Of a stretch of DNA of 64,000 bases, positions 27,892 through 36,727 are shown piece by piece. This stretch comes from Alphaproteobacteria bacterium (GTDB lineage: Bacteria; Pseudomonadota; Alphaproteobacteria; Micavibrionales; Micavibrionaceae). A program made the position numbers and the translations under genes. Each line of letters opens with the position of its first letter. Within the stretch, counting starts at the first letter, position 1. The DNA is taken from assembly GCA_002401965.1 (NCBI GenBank), contig NVUR01000002.1, forward strand, positions 62,001 to 126,000, read 5' to 3'. The notes under the pieces are model-generated. The model had not been told where the DNA came from and ran no database searches. It was given only the letters and a program-made list of their open reading frames with translations.

Positions 27892-28764
27892 CTAGCTGCG
27901 AACAAGTGTTTCGTAGGCTTCACGCAGTTTCTTGGTAATTGGGCCAACGCTGTATTTATGATCGTCAATTTGACCAACGGCGGTGACTTCTGCGGCAGTA
28001 CCAGTGAGGAAAATTTCTTGAAAACTATTGAGTTCTTCTGGTTTGATATGGCGTTCTTCAAAGGGGATGCCCATATCCTTGGCCAAAGCAATAACGGCCT
28101 GACGTGTTAAGCCATTCAAAAAGCAATCAGGTGTCGGCGTAATAAGTACACCATCCTTAACAGCAAAGAAGTTAGCTGCGGACGCTTCGGCAACATAGCC
28201 ACGATAATCAAGCATCAATGCGTCATCAAAACCGTCATCTTCAACCGCATGTTTGGACATTGTCGCAATCATGTAGAGACCAGCCGCCTTGCTTTGTGTT
28301 GGTGCAGTATTTGCCGCAGGTTTGCGCCATTGTGATGTTTTCAGTGAAATACCAGTATTACGCTTTTCCGCATCAAAATATGTGCCCCATGCCCATGCAG
28401 CAACGGCAACATGTGTCTTGGTTAGCTTCGCTGAAACGCCCATTTGTTCACCACCGCGCCATGCAACAGGGCGTATATAGGCACTTGTGAGGTCATTTTT
28501 CTTGCAGATATCGTATTTTATTTCTTCTAGCTCATCAACGCTGATCGGGATTTTCATGCCTAATATTTCGGCTGATTTGTGAAAGCGTTCAGAATGCTTG
28601 CGGCTTTCGAATATCTTACCGTCATACATACGCTCTCCTTCAAAAACAGAGCTGGCATAGTGCATACCATGGCTGAGGACATGTATTTTAGCCTCTCTCC
28701 ATGGCTTGATTTCACCATCAATCCAGATAAATCCGTCTCTTTCATCAAAGGGAAGTACTGACAT
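27892..28764 (-). CDS. ilvE: Branched-chain amino acid aminotransferase
   Basis: The 290-residue fold-type IV PLP enzyme performs the last step of Val, Leu and Ile synthesis and the first step of their degradation. It opens with DGFIWIDGEIKPWREAKIHVLSHGMHYASSVFEGER, and shows SKAAGLYMIATMSK near the PLP Lys, GYVAEASAANFFAV and FLTGTAAEVTAV. It belongs to the class IV BCAT family; a D-amino-acid or aminodeoxychorismate role is less likely given the N-terminal motifs. It is divergent from the response regulator gene. ilvD, in the same pathway, is elsewhere in the window. Confidence 0.93.
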   Translation of the reverse strand: MSVLPFDERDGFIWIDGEIKPWREAKIHVLSHGMHYASSVFEGERMYDGKIFESRKHSERFHKSAEILGMKIPISVDELEEIKYDICKKNDLTSAYIRPVAWRGGEQMGVSAKLTKTHVAVAAWAWGTYFDAEKRNTGISLKTSQWRKPAANTAPTQSKAAGLYMIATMSKHAVEDDGFDDALMLDYRGYVAEASAANFFAVKDGVLITPTPDCFLNGLTRQAVIALAKDMGIPFEERHIKPEELNSFQEIFLTGTAAEVTAVGQIDDHKYSVGPITKKLREAYETLVRS

Positions 28765-28808
28765 GTTTTGCGCCTTTCCTTGTTTACGCGATATTCTTTA
28801 CCAAGTAA

Positions 28809-28837
28809 GCTATATTTGAAAAAGAATTTTGTGTAAA
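28809..28837 (-). promoter_or_regulatory. Candidate sigma-70-type promoter of ilvE
   Basis: On the minus strand a TTTACA box (28832-28837) and a TATAGC box (28809-28814) are separated by 17 bases, about 45 bases upstream of the ilvE ATG. The region is shared with the divergent response-regulator gene starting at 28846. Evidence is similarity to consensus only. Confidence 0.35.
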
Positions 28838-28845
28838 CATAGATC

Positions 28846-29565
28846 ATGACAAATTTGAATAAAACAGAAGAAAAACAAGCAGAAAAGTCACATATTCTTG
28901 TGGTGGATGACGATACCCGTATCTGCGATTTGGTGTCTCGTTTCCTGCACGAGCATGATTTTATTGTTCTGACCGCAGAGGACGTGGCACAGGCAGAAGA
29001 TATGTTGGTGCATTTTGAATTTGATGCATTGGTTGTTGATGTGATGATGCCTGGAAAAACGGGTACTGAGTTTGTGCAGGATTTGAGAGCGCGCGCGCAA
29101 GAAATTCCGGTGTTGCTGTTAACTGCATTGGGGGAGGCGGAAGATAGAATATCGGGGCTGGAATCCGGTGCTGATGATTATCTGTCAAAGCCGTTTGAGC
29201 CGATGGAGTTGGTGCTACGTTTGCGCGCAATACTTCGTAGAACGCAAAAACCGCAACGTGATAGGGTTTTATACAAAATAGGTGTATGGCAATTCGATAT
29301 CAAGCATGATGAGCTTAAAAATGGACAGGATGTGCTGGACTTAACCTCTATGGAGGCGAGTTTGTTGCGCGCTTTGGCTGAATCTTGTGGCGAAGTTGTC
29401 AGTCGTGATGATATTGCACAGCGATCAGGCTTGAGTACAGGGGGGCGCACAATTGATGTTCAGGTGACGCGTCTACGCCGCAAAATAGAAGAAGATACAA
29501 AAGCGCCAAGATTCCTGCAAACGGTGCGGGGTAAAGGGTATTTGCTGCGCGCGGAGAAGGTGTAG
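28846..29565 (+). CDS. OmpR-family two-component response regulator
   Basis: The 239-residue protein has a receiver domain (HILVVDDDTRIC, phospho-acceptor Asp65 in VVDVMMPGKTG, then LLLTALGEAED and the YLSKPFEP switch Lys). A C-terminal winged-helix OmpR/PhoB DNA-binding domain follows (LTSMEASLLRAL ... GRTIDVQVTRLRRKIE ... TVRGKGYLL). The cognate histidine kinase gene begins 3 bases after its stop, so the two form one transcript. The signal and the regulon cannot be read from the sequence. Confidence 0.95.
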   Translation: MTNLNKTEEKQAEKSHILVVDDDTRICDLVSRFLHEHDFIVLTAEDVAQAEDMLVHFEFDALVVDVMMPGKTGTEFVQDLRARAQEIPVLLLTALGEAEDRISGLESGADDYLSKPFEPMELVLRLRAILRRTQKPQRDRVLYKIGVWQFDIKHDELKNGQDVLDLTSMEASLLRALAESCGEVVSRDDIAQRSGLSTGGRTIDVQVTRLRRKIEEDTKAPRFLQTVRGKGYLLRAEKV

Positions 29566-29568
29566 GAC

Positions 29569-30921
29569 ATGGTGCCGAAGAAGAAAATACGCTGGATTAA
29601 GCGGTTCGTGCCGCGGACATTATTTGGCCGATCCTTGCTGATTCTGATTCTGCCGATCTTGATTATTCAGGCGATATCGATGTTTATATTCTTTGACCGC
29701 CATTGGGTGAAAATGACCTCGCGCCTTGCCTTTGCTGTTGCAGGTGAGATTTCGATTTTATCATCTTATATTGATTTGTCTGATAATGATGAAATGGTGC
29801 AGAAAATTATGTCGCTTTCAGAGCAACATCTTGAGTTCTTGATTACATTTGATCGTGGAGAAATACTTATTCAAGATACGATGCCCTCTAATATTCTTGA
29901 GGGTTGGGAGGGAATGGTGCGTAGTTCTTTGATGCATGAATTGGGCGGAGCGATGAACTATCCTTTTACTGTTGATGTTGATTTTCAGGAAAAATGGACA
30001 GAGGTACGTGTGCAGCTTCCCAAGGGGGTGTTGAATGTGTCTTTACCGCAACGAAGGTTGTTTTCCTCGACAACATACATATTTTTGATATGGGTATTTT
30101 TTGCGTCGACAATATTACTGATTATTTCGATTTTATTTATGCGTAATCAGATTCGTCCTATAAGGCGCTTGGCTCTTGCGGCGGAGCGTTTTGGTAAAGG
30201 GCGCAGGGTTGAAAATTTTAAGATAGAAGGCGCGAAGGAAGTTCGACAAGCCGGCCAAGCCTTTCTTGATATGAAAACACGACTGCAACGGCAAATAACG
30301 CAGCGTACGGATATGTTGGCAGGGGTTTCGCATGACTTGAGAACGCCTTTAACACGTTTAAAATTGCAAGTCGCCATGATGGGGGATAGTCCAGATATTT
30401 ATGATATTAAAAATGATATAAATGATATGGAAAAAATGATTGAGGGCTATCTCAATTTTGTGCGTGGAGATGGGCGGGAAACCACGCTCTTAACGGATGT
30501 TTCCATGATGCTTCGTGATGTAACAATATCGACAAAAAGGCAGGGGTGTGATGTTGCCCTAACTTTAAATGATGTGTCTGATTCTATACCGTTGCGTCCG
30601 ACGGCATTTAAACGTTGTCTTAATAATATACTCAGTAATGCCGCTAAATATGCGGATTTTATCTGGGTTACGTTGGAGCGTACAGGTGATGACGAAATCC
30701 ATATTGTGATTGAGGATAATGGTCCCGGAATTGATGATAATAAATTTGAAGAGGTTTTTCGCCCGTTTTATCGTCTAGATAGTTCGCGTAATGTTAATAC
30801 AGGTGGCGTTGGTTTAGGATTACCTATCGCCATGGATATTGTGCATACACATGGCGGTAAAATATGGCTGGAGAAGAGCGCACATGGTGGGCTTGCTGTC
30901 CATATTATATTGCCTGTTTAA
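29569..30921 (+). CDS. EnvZ-like sensor histidine kinase
   Basis: The 450-residue inner-membrane kinase has a short cytoplasmic lead, TM1 (about residues 21-43), a periplasmic sensor loop of about 125 residues, TM2 (about 170-190), a HAMP linker (MRNQIRPIRRLALAAERFGKG), HisKA with phospho-acceptor His255 in VSHDLRTPL, and a HATPase domain (N-box LNNILSNAAKYA, EDNGPGI, GGVGLGLPIA). The domain order matches EnvZ. It is paired with the preceding OmpR-family regulator. Confidence 0.95.
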   Translation: MVPKKKIRWIKRFVPRTLFGRSLLILILPILIIQAISMFIFFDRHWVKMTSRLAFAVAGEISILSSYIDLSDNDEMVQKIMSLSEQHLEFLITFDRGEILIQDTMPSNILEGWEGMVRSSLMHELGGAMNYPFTVDVDFQEKWTEVRVQLPKGVLNVSLPQRRLFSSTTYIFLIWVFFASTILLIISILFMRNQIRPIRRLALAAERFGKGRRVENFKIEGAKEVRQAGQAFLDMKTRLQRQITQRTDMLAGVSHDLRTPLTRLKLQVAMMGDSPDIYDIKNDINDMEKMIEGYLNFVRGDGRETTLLTDVSMMLRDVTISTKRQGCDVALTLNDVSDSIPLRPTAFKRCLNNILSNAAKYADFIWVTLERTGDDEIHIVIEDNGPGIDDNKFEEVFRPFYRLDSSRNVNTGGVGLGLPIAMDIVHTHGGKIWLEKSAHGGLAVHIILPV

Positions 30922-31094
30922 GGGCTGGGAATGGTGCATGGTTAATATTCTTTTTATATTATTAGATTGTAAGTATAGAAAATAATCAAAATTTTAATCG
31001 TTTCTCCTAAGTTTACGTGTGGTGTATATTAGAAGATGGTGTAGAATAAACACGTGTGTGGATATCAATTCAAGAGAACCTTGATTTTTATAAT

Positions 31095-33665
31095 ATGAAG
31101 AGAACAAAAGATAAAAGGCATAATCGCCCTCCTAAAAAATCAAAGTCGTTATGGTTGAACTCCGGTTTGGCGCAGGCGATGGTACTGATGAACGGCATTA
31201 TTATCACCATTACAGCTTTCTTGGTGTTTAGTTATTTTATAAAGGGAATGTCGGTAGAGCAGTATAAGCGCACATCACAAGATGCTGGCAGGGCTTTGGT
31301 TGAGGGGGTCTCTAGTCTTGAAAATACAATGCGTCTAGTGACAAGCATTATTTTATTGTCAGAGAGTGATGATAAGGATGCTCTTGTTTTGCAGCTTCGG
31401 CGTAATGTTCCTGATTTGAGTCGTTTTGATCAAATTATATGGATTTTTGAAGAATCTCCTGGGGATTGGCAATATGAAACGATATTTGAAACAACACAGT
31501 CGAGTTTAACAAAGGCCGCTAAATACCGTCTTGTTCCAGATCAACGCTTTATAATGAGGCTGATTAACGATGGTGTGTTTAAGGATCAGACCTTACATCT
31601 TATCTCGGATTTCAAAGGAATGGATTATGTACAGGAAAAGACAGAGCCTTTAACGATGGTGCGTTCTTTTGCGCTTGTCAAAACGGTGAAGGCGAACCAG
31701 TCTTCGCGTGGTGTGGTGATTGGCGTGAGTCGCGCAGGTATGATTTTTGACCAAAATATTGTAGCGGAAAATAGTGCTGTATCCAGACTTACGATTCGTG
31801 ATCTTGATTCTGGAAATCGTATATATCACATGAACCGAGATATTAGGGACGAGCATAAAGCAGAAGAAATTACACAAAATTATAGTTTTTTCGTTGGTGA
31901 CAGCAAATGGCAAGTTCTCCTTGAATTTACGAAGGAAAAGAACACAATATTGTTGGAAAAAGCACCTTATATTATTTTGTTCTTTGGTAGCATCCTGACA
32001 GCGGTTGGAACGCTATTTATTCGCAATAACCATAGGCAAGCAACGAAATTGGCCTCTGTAAATTTTGCTTTGGAACAAAAGAATTGTGAACTCTTATCGG
32101 AGGTTAGTGAAAGAGAGCGTTTAAATAGTGCATTGGCGGTTGCCGAAAAAGATAATCGCGCCATTATTGATTCCGTGCGTGATGTTATCTTTGAAACAGA
32201 CATGGATGGCATTGTGTTGTTCTTAAGTGCTGCGTGGCATCAAGTTACAGGGTTTGAAATTGAACGCTCAAAGGGAAGTAATCTATTTTCGATACTCTAT
32301 CCAGACGATCAGGATAAACAACGCCATGATTATGACTTATTCATTAAAGGGCAAAAGCAGTCCTATAATTCATTTACGCGTATACGTATTTCTGATGGAA
32401 CCTTTAGGGCTATTGAGCTTTCTATTTCAATGATCCGCCGTGATGAAAATAATAATTTACGTGTTGTTGGAACGATTACGGATGTTGAAGAACGAAGACG
32501 AGCAGAGCGCGCTTTGGCAGAGGCAGAGAAAAAATACCGCATGATTGTTGAAAATGCAGCAGGCGGATTATATCAATTGACGCCAGAAGGGATTTATTTA
32601 AGTGCCAATCCAGCTATGGCACATATTTTAGAATATAACAGTCCCGTTGATATGTTGAGATTGATTAAGAATGCTTATGGTCTTGTGTATCCTGATAAAG
32701 AAGAGCGTGTAAAGTTTATGGAGACTTTAAAGGCACAAGGGCAAATTTTTGGTTATGAGATAGAGGTTCTAACGAAAGATGGTCATAAAATATGGGTGCG
32801 CGAAAATATTCGCCTCGTTAAGGATGAGCAGAATAATATCTTGTATTATGAAGGCTCTATGGAAGACATCACACAGCGTAAGGAGGCTGATATAGCTCTT
32901 TTAGAGGCTAAAATGCACTCTGATATGGCGAACCGTGCTAAAACTGAATTTATAGCAAATATGAGCCATGAATTAAGAACACCACTCAACGCAATTATTG
33001 GGTTTTCCGATATTATGAAGAATGAGGTCATGGGACCTTTAGGGCAAGAAATGTATAAGGAATATGTCACCGATATTCATAGTAGTGGTGAGGGATTGCT
33101 TAAGATTATTAATGAAATTCTTGATATCTCAAAAATTGAGGCAGGTGATCGTGAGCTGAACGAGAGTGAATTCTCAGTATCTGATGTTTTGGGTTCTTGT
33201 CTTGATCTTTATGATTCTCGTTTGCAGGAAAAAGATATTATCTTGATGAATGAAGCAAAAATTATGCCTAATATTCTAGGTGAAGAACTCTCTATCAAGC
33301 AGGTTATTAGCAATATTTACACGAATGCGATTAAATATACGCCCAAAGATGGACGAATTACCTTGTTTTCGAATAGTGATATTGATGGTTCATTCCGTTT
33401 ATCAATTACAGATACTGGCATAGGTATGAGTGAACGGGAAATTCGTAAGGCGTTATCACCTTTTGGACAGATTGATAATGCGTTGGATCGTTCCGGTACG
33501 GGGGTTGGGCTTGGTTTACCACTGGCACAGGCTATTATGGGGATACATGGTGGGCGCATTGAGATTTTATCTGAAAAATCAATAGGAACAACGGTAACGC
33601 TGTTTTTCCCTAGTGAACGGGTTATTAATAAAAACAGCAAGACTATTGGGTATGTCGAGGTTTAA
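31095..33665 (+). CDS. Membrane sensor histidine kinase with two PAS domains
   Basis: The 856-residue kinase (from the ATG at 31095; a GTG at 31056 would add 13 residues) has TM1 near residues 29-50, a large periplasmic region of about 240 residues, TM2 (APYIILFFGSILTAVGTLFI), a coiled linker and two PAS/PAC units (from DSVRDVIFETDMDGIVLFLS and from MIVENAAGGLYQLTPEG). A HisKA domain (His625 in NMSHELRTPLN) and HATPase (DTGIGMSE, GTGVGLGLPLA) follow. There is no receiver domain and no adjacent regulator, so it is an orphan. The layout resembles PleC/DivJ-type kinases of alphaproteobacteria, but that is only an analogy. Confidence 0.9.
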   Translation: MKRTKDKRHNRPPKKSKSLWLNSGLAQAMVLMNGIIITITAFLVFSYFIKGMSVEQYKRTSQDAGRALVEGVSSLENTMRLVTSIILLSESDDKDALVLQLRRNVPDLSRFDQIIWIFEESPGDWQYETIFETTQSSLTKAAKYRLVPDQRFIMRLINDGVFKDQTLHLISDFKGMDYVQEKTEPLTMVRSFALVKTVKANQSSRGVVIGVSRAGMIFDQNIVAENSAVSRLTIRDLDSGNRIYHMNRDIRDEHKAEEITQNYSFFVGDSKWQVLLEFTKEKNTILLEKAPYIILFFGSILTAVGTLFIRNNHRQATKLASVNFALEQKNCELLSEVSERERLNSALAVAEKDNRAIIDSVRDVIFETDMDGIVLFLSAAWHQVTGFEIERSKGSNLFSILYPDDQDKQRHDYDLFIKGQKQSYNSFTRIRISDGTFRAIELSISMIRRDENNNLRVVGTITDVEERRRAERALAEAEKKYRMIVENAAGGLYQLTPEGIYLSANPAMAHILEYNSPVDMLRLIKNAYGLVYPDKEERVKFMETLKAQGQIFGYEIEVLTKDGHKIWVRENIRLVKDEQNNILYYEGSMEDITQRKEADIALLEAKMHSDMANRAKTEFIANMSHELRTPLNAIIGFSDIMKNEVMGPLGQEMYKEYVTDIHSSGEGLLKIINEILDISKIEAGDRELNESEFSVSDVLGSCLDLYDSRLQEKDIILMNEAKIMPNILGEELSIKQVISNIYTNAIKYTPKDGRITLFSNSDIDGSFRLSITDTGIGMSEREIRKALSPFGQIDNALDRSGTGVGLGLPLAQAIMGIHGGRIEILSEKSIGTTVTLFFPSERVINKNSKTIGYVEV

Positions 33666-33683
33666 AGGTGATATACTTTAATC

Positions 33684-34322
33684 TTAGAACATGCCGTCAT
33701 TGATATCTTCATCATCCATATCCAAAATTGATTTGGCGACTTGGTAAGAAAACCCTGCGCGGGCAAATACCCCAAGAGATTTTTTCATATTCTGTTCCTC
33801 ACCGATAAAATAGGGGCCGAGCTTTTTCTTTTTGGCAAGGCGTAGAGCGGCGTTCATCTCTGCATTTTCCATGTTGTCGTGTAATTCATGATCCAGCTTT
33901 TCCAGTGCTTCTATCGTTTGATCTGGCGCAATGCCTTTCATACGCATCTTGTTTACGATCGCGCTGCGTGATTTCCCTTTGCGTCGTAGGGACGCCACTA
34001 ACCCGTTTGTATAGACCGTGTCATCCAACAGGCTTGTGCGCTCAAACTTATCCGCTAGTGCATGAACCATGACAATGCACGCATCGTAATCTTGATCTGT
34101 GTGATGCATGCAAGAGCGTTTTACCTTGCGCGACATAACGAAAATGAAGTGTTTCTTGCTTGCGGCAAAGCGTTCCAGATAATATAAGCCGGAATTATGG
34201 AGATAGCTCTCGCTTATTTTTTTAGGAGGGCGTCTTTCACGTTGCTTTGAATTTGTATAACGTTTGTTATCCGCGTCCTTTTGTGGCTTGATCTTTGCCT
34301 GATCTGATTTATGCTGAAACAT
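33684..34322 (-). CDS. recX: RecX-family regulatory protein
   Basis: The 212-residue protein has a basic N-terminal extension followed by a RecX-like core: the LYYLERFAASKKHFIFVMSRKVKR segment, LVASLRRKGKSRSAIVNKMRMKGI helices and a C-terminal FARAGFSYQVAKSILDM helix. RecX proteins modulate RecA filament growth. The family match is through alphaproteobacterial members, which diverge from E. coli RecX. No recA is in the window. It is divergent from the ABC-2 permease gene, about 38 bases away. Confidence 0.8.
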   Translation of the reverse strand: MFQHKSDQAKIKPQKDADNKRYTNSKQRERRPPKKISESYLHNSGLYYLERFAASKKHFIFVMSRKVKRSCMHHTDQDYDACIVMVHALADKFERTSLLDDTVYTNGLVASLRRKGKSRSAIVNKMRMKGIAPDQTIEALEKLDHELHDNMENAEMNAALRLAKKKKLGPYFIGEEQNMKKSLGVFARAGFSYQVAKSILDMDDEDINDGMF

Positions 34323-34360
34323 GTTCGAAACTCCATAGAAACAGTGTTGCAGATTTTGTT

Positions 34361-35161
34361 ATGATAAATCAATTCCCGCAGGGGCGAAAAATAAAAGGTA
34401 TTAACAAAATAGGTCTCTTAACTTTGATCCGACGCGAAGTTTTGAGGTTCTTAAATGTCTATACACAGACCATTATCGCACCGATGGTCACTACATTGAT
34501 GTTCTATACTGTCTTTGCGCTTGCTTTTGGTGGTATAGAGCGTGAAATCAATGGTGCATCATTTTTGGCTTTCCTTGCACCAGGGTTGATTATGATGACG
34601 ATGGTGCAAAATGCCTTTGCGAATACATCATCTTCACTGGTGATTTCGAAAGTGCAGGGGAATATTGTTGATGTTCTTATGCCACCTTTATCGGCCATGG
34701 AGATCTATACGGGATATGTAACCGGAGCTGTTATCCGTGGTCTTACAGTTGGTATCTGCACAACATTGGCGTTGAGCTTTTTTGCGCCGATACAGATTTA
34801 CTCATTGCCAGTGATCTGTGCCTTTGCCTTCTTGGGGACGTTGATGTTAGGCAGTCTGGGGATCGCCGCAGGGATATGGTCGGATCGTTTCGATCATATT
34901 GCCGCGGTCACAAATTTTGTGGTTACGCCGATGACCTTTTTATCCGGTACATTCTATAATATGGATGTGTTGCCTGAAATTTGGCAGAATATTGCACGTC
35001 TCAATCCTTTCTTCTATATGATCGATGGCTTTCGTTATGGCTTTATCGGGCAGGCGGATGGGAATATTGTCATTGGGCTTGTTTTTCTTTCATTGTGTAA
35101 TATCGGGTTAATGGCATTGTCTTACCGTATGATAAAAACAGGATATAAAATTAAATCATAG
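34361..35161 (+). CDS. ABC-2-type transporter permease
   Basis: The 266-residue integral membrane protein has six hydrophobic segments and ABC-2 permease features: RREVLRFLNVYTQTIIAP at the cytoplasmic N-terminus and the late TPMTFLSGTFYNMDVLPEIWQNIARLNPFFYMIDGFRYGFIG motif. It is of the type that exports polysaccharides, drugs or lipids. No ATP-binding partner is adjacent, so that subunit must be encoded elsewhere. The ATG at 34361 avoids overlap with recX; the frame starting at 34295 is unlikely. hslO follows after 22 bases. Confidence 0.88.
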   Translation: MINQFPQGRKIKGINKIGLLTLIRREVLRFLNVYTQTIIAPMVTTLMFYTVFALAFGGIEREINGASFLAFLAPGLIMMTMVQNAFANTSSSLVISKVQGNIVDVLMPPLSAMEIYTGYVTGAVIRGLTVGICTTLALSFFAPIQIYSLPVICAFAFLGTLMLGSLGIAAGIWSDRFDHIAAVTNFVVTPMTFLSGTFYNMDVLPEIWQNIARLNPFFYMIDGFRYGFIGQADGNIVIGLVFLSLCNIGLMALSYRMIKTGYKIKS

Positions 35162-35183
35162 AGATTTATAAGAGAGCAAATAG

Positions 35184-36113
35184 ATGAGTGCAGATAACTT
35201 CTTTCAGATATTCCAACTTGAAGCATCCAATATCAGAGGGCGTATCATCAGGATGGGCAGTGTTCTTGATGATATACTTGAGGCACATGATTACCCTTTG
35301 CCTATCGCACATTTAGTGGCAGAAACCATAACTTTAACTTTGGCATTATCGTCAATGTTGAAATATGAGGGTGTATTTACCTTGCAGGTGCAGGGGGATG
35401 GACCATTAAAAATGCTGGTTTCTGATGTGACGAGTGAGGGCATTGTGCGGGCGTGTGCTTCGTTTGATACAGAGCGGTTTCAAAATTCGAGAGAGCAAAT
35501 CGCCGCGCTGAAAACCACGGAAAGTTCACAAAACCATTTGGCACAATATTTAGGAAAAGGGCATATTGCCTTTACGGTCGATCAAGGAAAGCATACGGAG
35601 CGTTACCAAGGCATTGTGGAACTTAAAGGCGCATCCATGGTGGATTGTGTGCAGCATTACTTCGTGCAATCAGAGCAAATCGGCACAGGCATTAAAATGG
35701 CAGTTGGTAAACGTGATGGCAAGTGGCGCGCTGGTGCAATTATGTTACAGCATATGCCAGAGGACGAAGCCAATATGCAGGCGGGTGCGGGTAACCTTGA
35801 TGAAGATGACTGGCGTCGTGCTATGATTCTGCTTGATAGCTGTACTGATGATGAATTTTTGACTGTATCGTTGGATGCCGACCAATTGCTTATGCGTTTA
35901 TTTCACGAAGAAGGTGTCCGTGTCTATGAGCCTCAGGATATAAAGAAAGGGTGTCGTTGCTATTCTCAACGTGTTGAAAATATACTCTATTCTATGTCAG
36001 AGGATGACATTAATCATATGAGTATAAAGGGTAATATAGAGATGACATGTGAATTTTGCAGCCGAATTTATACCTTTGATACAAAAGATATTTTGCGTAA
36101 AATAGAGAAGTAA
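35184..36113 (+). CDS. hslO: Redox-regulated chaperone Hsp33
   Basis: The 309-residue holdase is activated by oxidation. The C-terminal zinc site is complete: CxC (CRCYSQRVE) and CxxC (CEFCSR) about 35 residues later. The N-terminal half matches the Hsp33 core, for example LQVQGDGPLKMLVSDVTSEG and the YLGKGHIAFTVDQG region. In unstressed cells zinc keeps it inactive; hypochlorous or peroxide stress releases zinc and unfolds the linker. It follows the ABC permease and precedes a lipoprotein gene. Confidence 0.95.
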   Translation: MSADNFFQIFQLEASNIRGRIIRMGSVLDDILEAHDYPLPIAHLVAETITLTLALSSMLKYEGVFTLQVQGDGPLKMLVSDVTSEGIVRACASFDTERFQNSREQIAALKTTESSQNHLAQYLGKGHIAFTVDQGKHTERYQGIVELKGASMVDCVQHYFVQSEQIGTGIKMAVGKRDGKWRAGAIMLQHMPEDEANMQAGAGNLDEDDWRRAMILLDSCTDDEFLTVSLDADQLLMRLFHEEGVRVYEPQDIKKGCRCYSQRVENILYSMSEDDINHMSIKGNIEMTCEFCSRIYTFDTKDILRKIEK

Positions 36114-36153
36114 GAATCATTTTACTATTATGCTTGATGGGAGGCTATATATC

Positions 36154-36723
36154 TTGAAACACAGTATTCTACTTTGTGGTGCTTTAATGCTTGGCGCATG
36201 TAATCCAATCTATATGGGGGGTGGAGAACCCTTGGCGCAGATGACATTTAATCATGTAAGAGCTTATCCTATTTATGTGGCATCGTATGAGCTTGTAGAA
36301 TTTGTAAGGCCGAAAGAAAACACTCTGCCAGAAGGTTTTGTGTCTGATCCGGCGGTCATTGTGCATGATTATCTGAAAAGTCGTTTTGAGGCGTCAGGTT
36401 CGCAAGGGAAGTTACGCGCCATTATTAAGGATGTGATCGTGCAACATAAGAGTGTGCCTTCAAAAAATAAAATTGGTGCGGTCTTAAATGTGGCTAATAT
36501 GGATCATTATACCGTTCGGATTACTGTCGCTTTGCAGGCTTTTGGTACTGTTGGTCATGAGTTTCAAAGTGTCACATTAACGGCGCATAGGAATTTTTAT
36601 GTTTCGGAATATAGTTCTCTTGTAGAGCGTGAAGAAGCGCAAATGCTGGCTCTGGATAGGCTTATAGATGATCTCGATATTTCTATTCGTGTGGTTTTGA
36701 AAGATCAGTTTAAGGTTATTTAA
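36154..36723 (+). CDS. Putative lipoprotein of unknown function, TTG start
   Basis: The preferred start is a TTG at 36154 because GGGAGG at 36139-36144 lies nine bases upstream and the resulting signal peptide (KHSILLCGALMLGAC) is a compact lipoprotein signal with lipobox Cys16. An ATG at 36130 in the same frame lacks a ribosome site and would add 8 residues. The mature protein of about 173 residues is alpha/beta, with a conserved-looking VRAYPIYVASYELVE stretch and a VTLTAHRNFYVSEYSSLVERE segment. I do not recognise a named family. It follows hslO closely and converges with trkH, leaving only four bases between stops. Confidence 0.7.
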   Translation: MKHSILLCGALMLGACNPIYMGGGEPLAQMTFNHVRAYPIYVASYELVEFVRPKENTLPEGFVSDPAVIVHDYLKSRFEASGSQGKLRAIIKDVIVQHKSVPSKNKIGAVLNVANMDHYTVRITVALQAFGTVGHEFQSVTLTAHRNFYVSEYSSLVEREEAQMLALDRLIDDLDISIRVVLKDQFKVI

Positions 36724-36727
36724 GGGG

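Noticed and set aside
34295-34360. Upstream extension of the ABC-2 permease to 34295
   Set aside because: It overlaps the divergent recX start and has no membrane-protein or family character.
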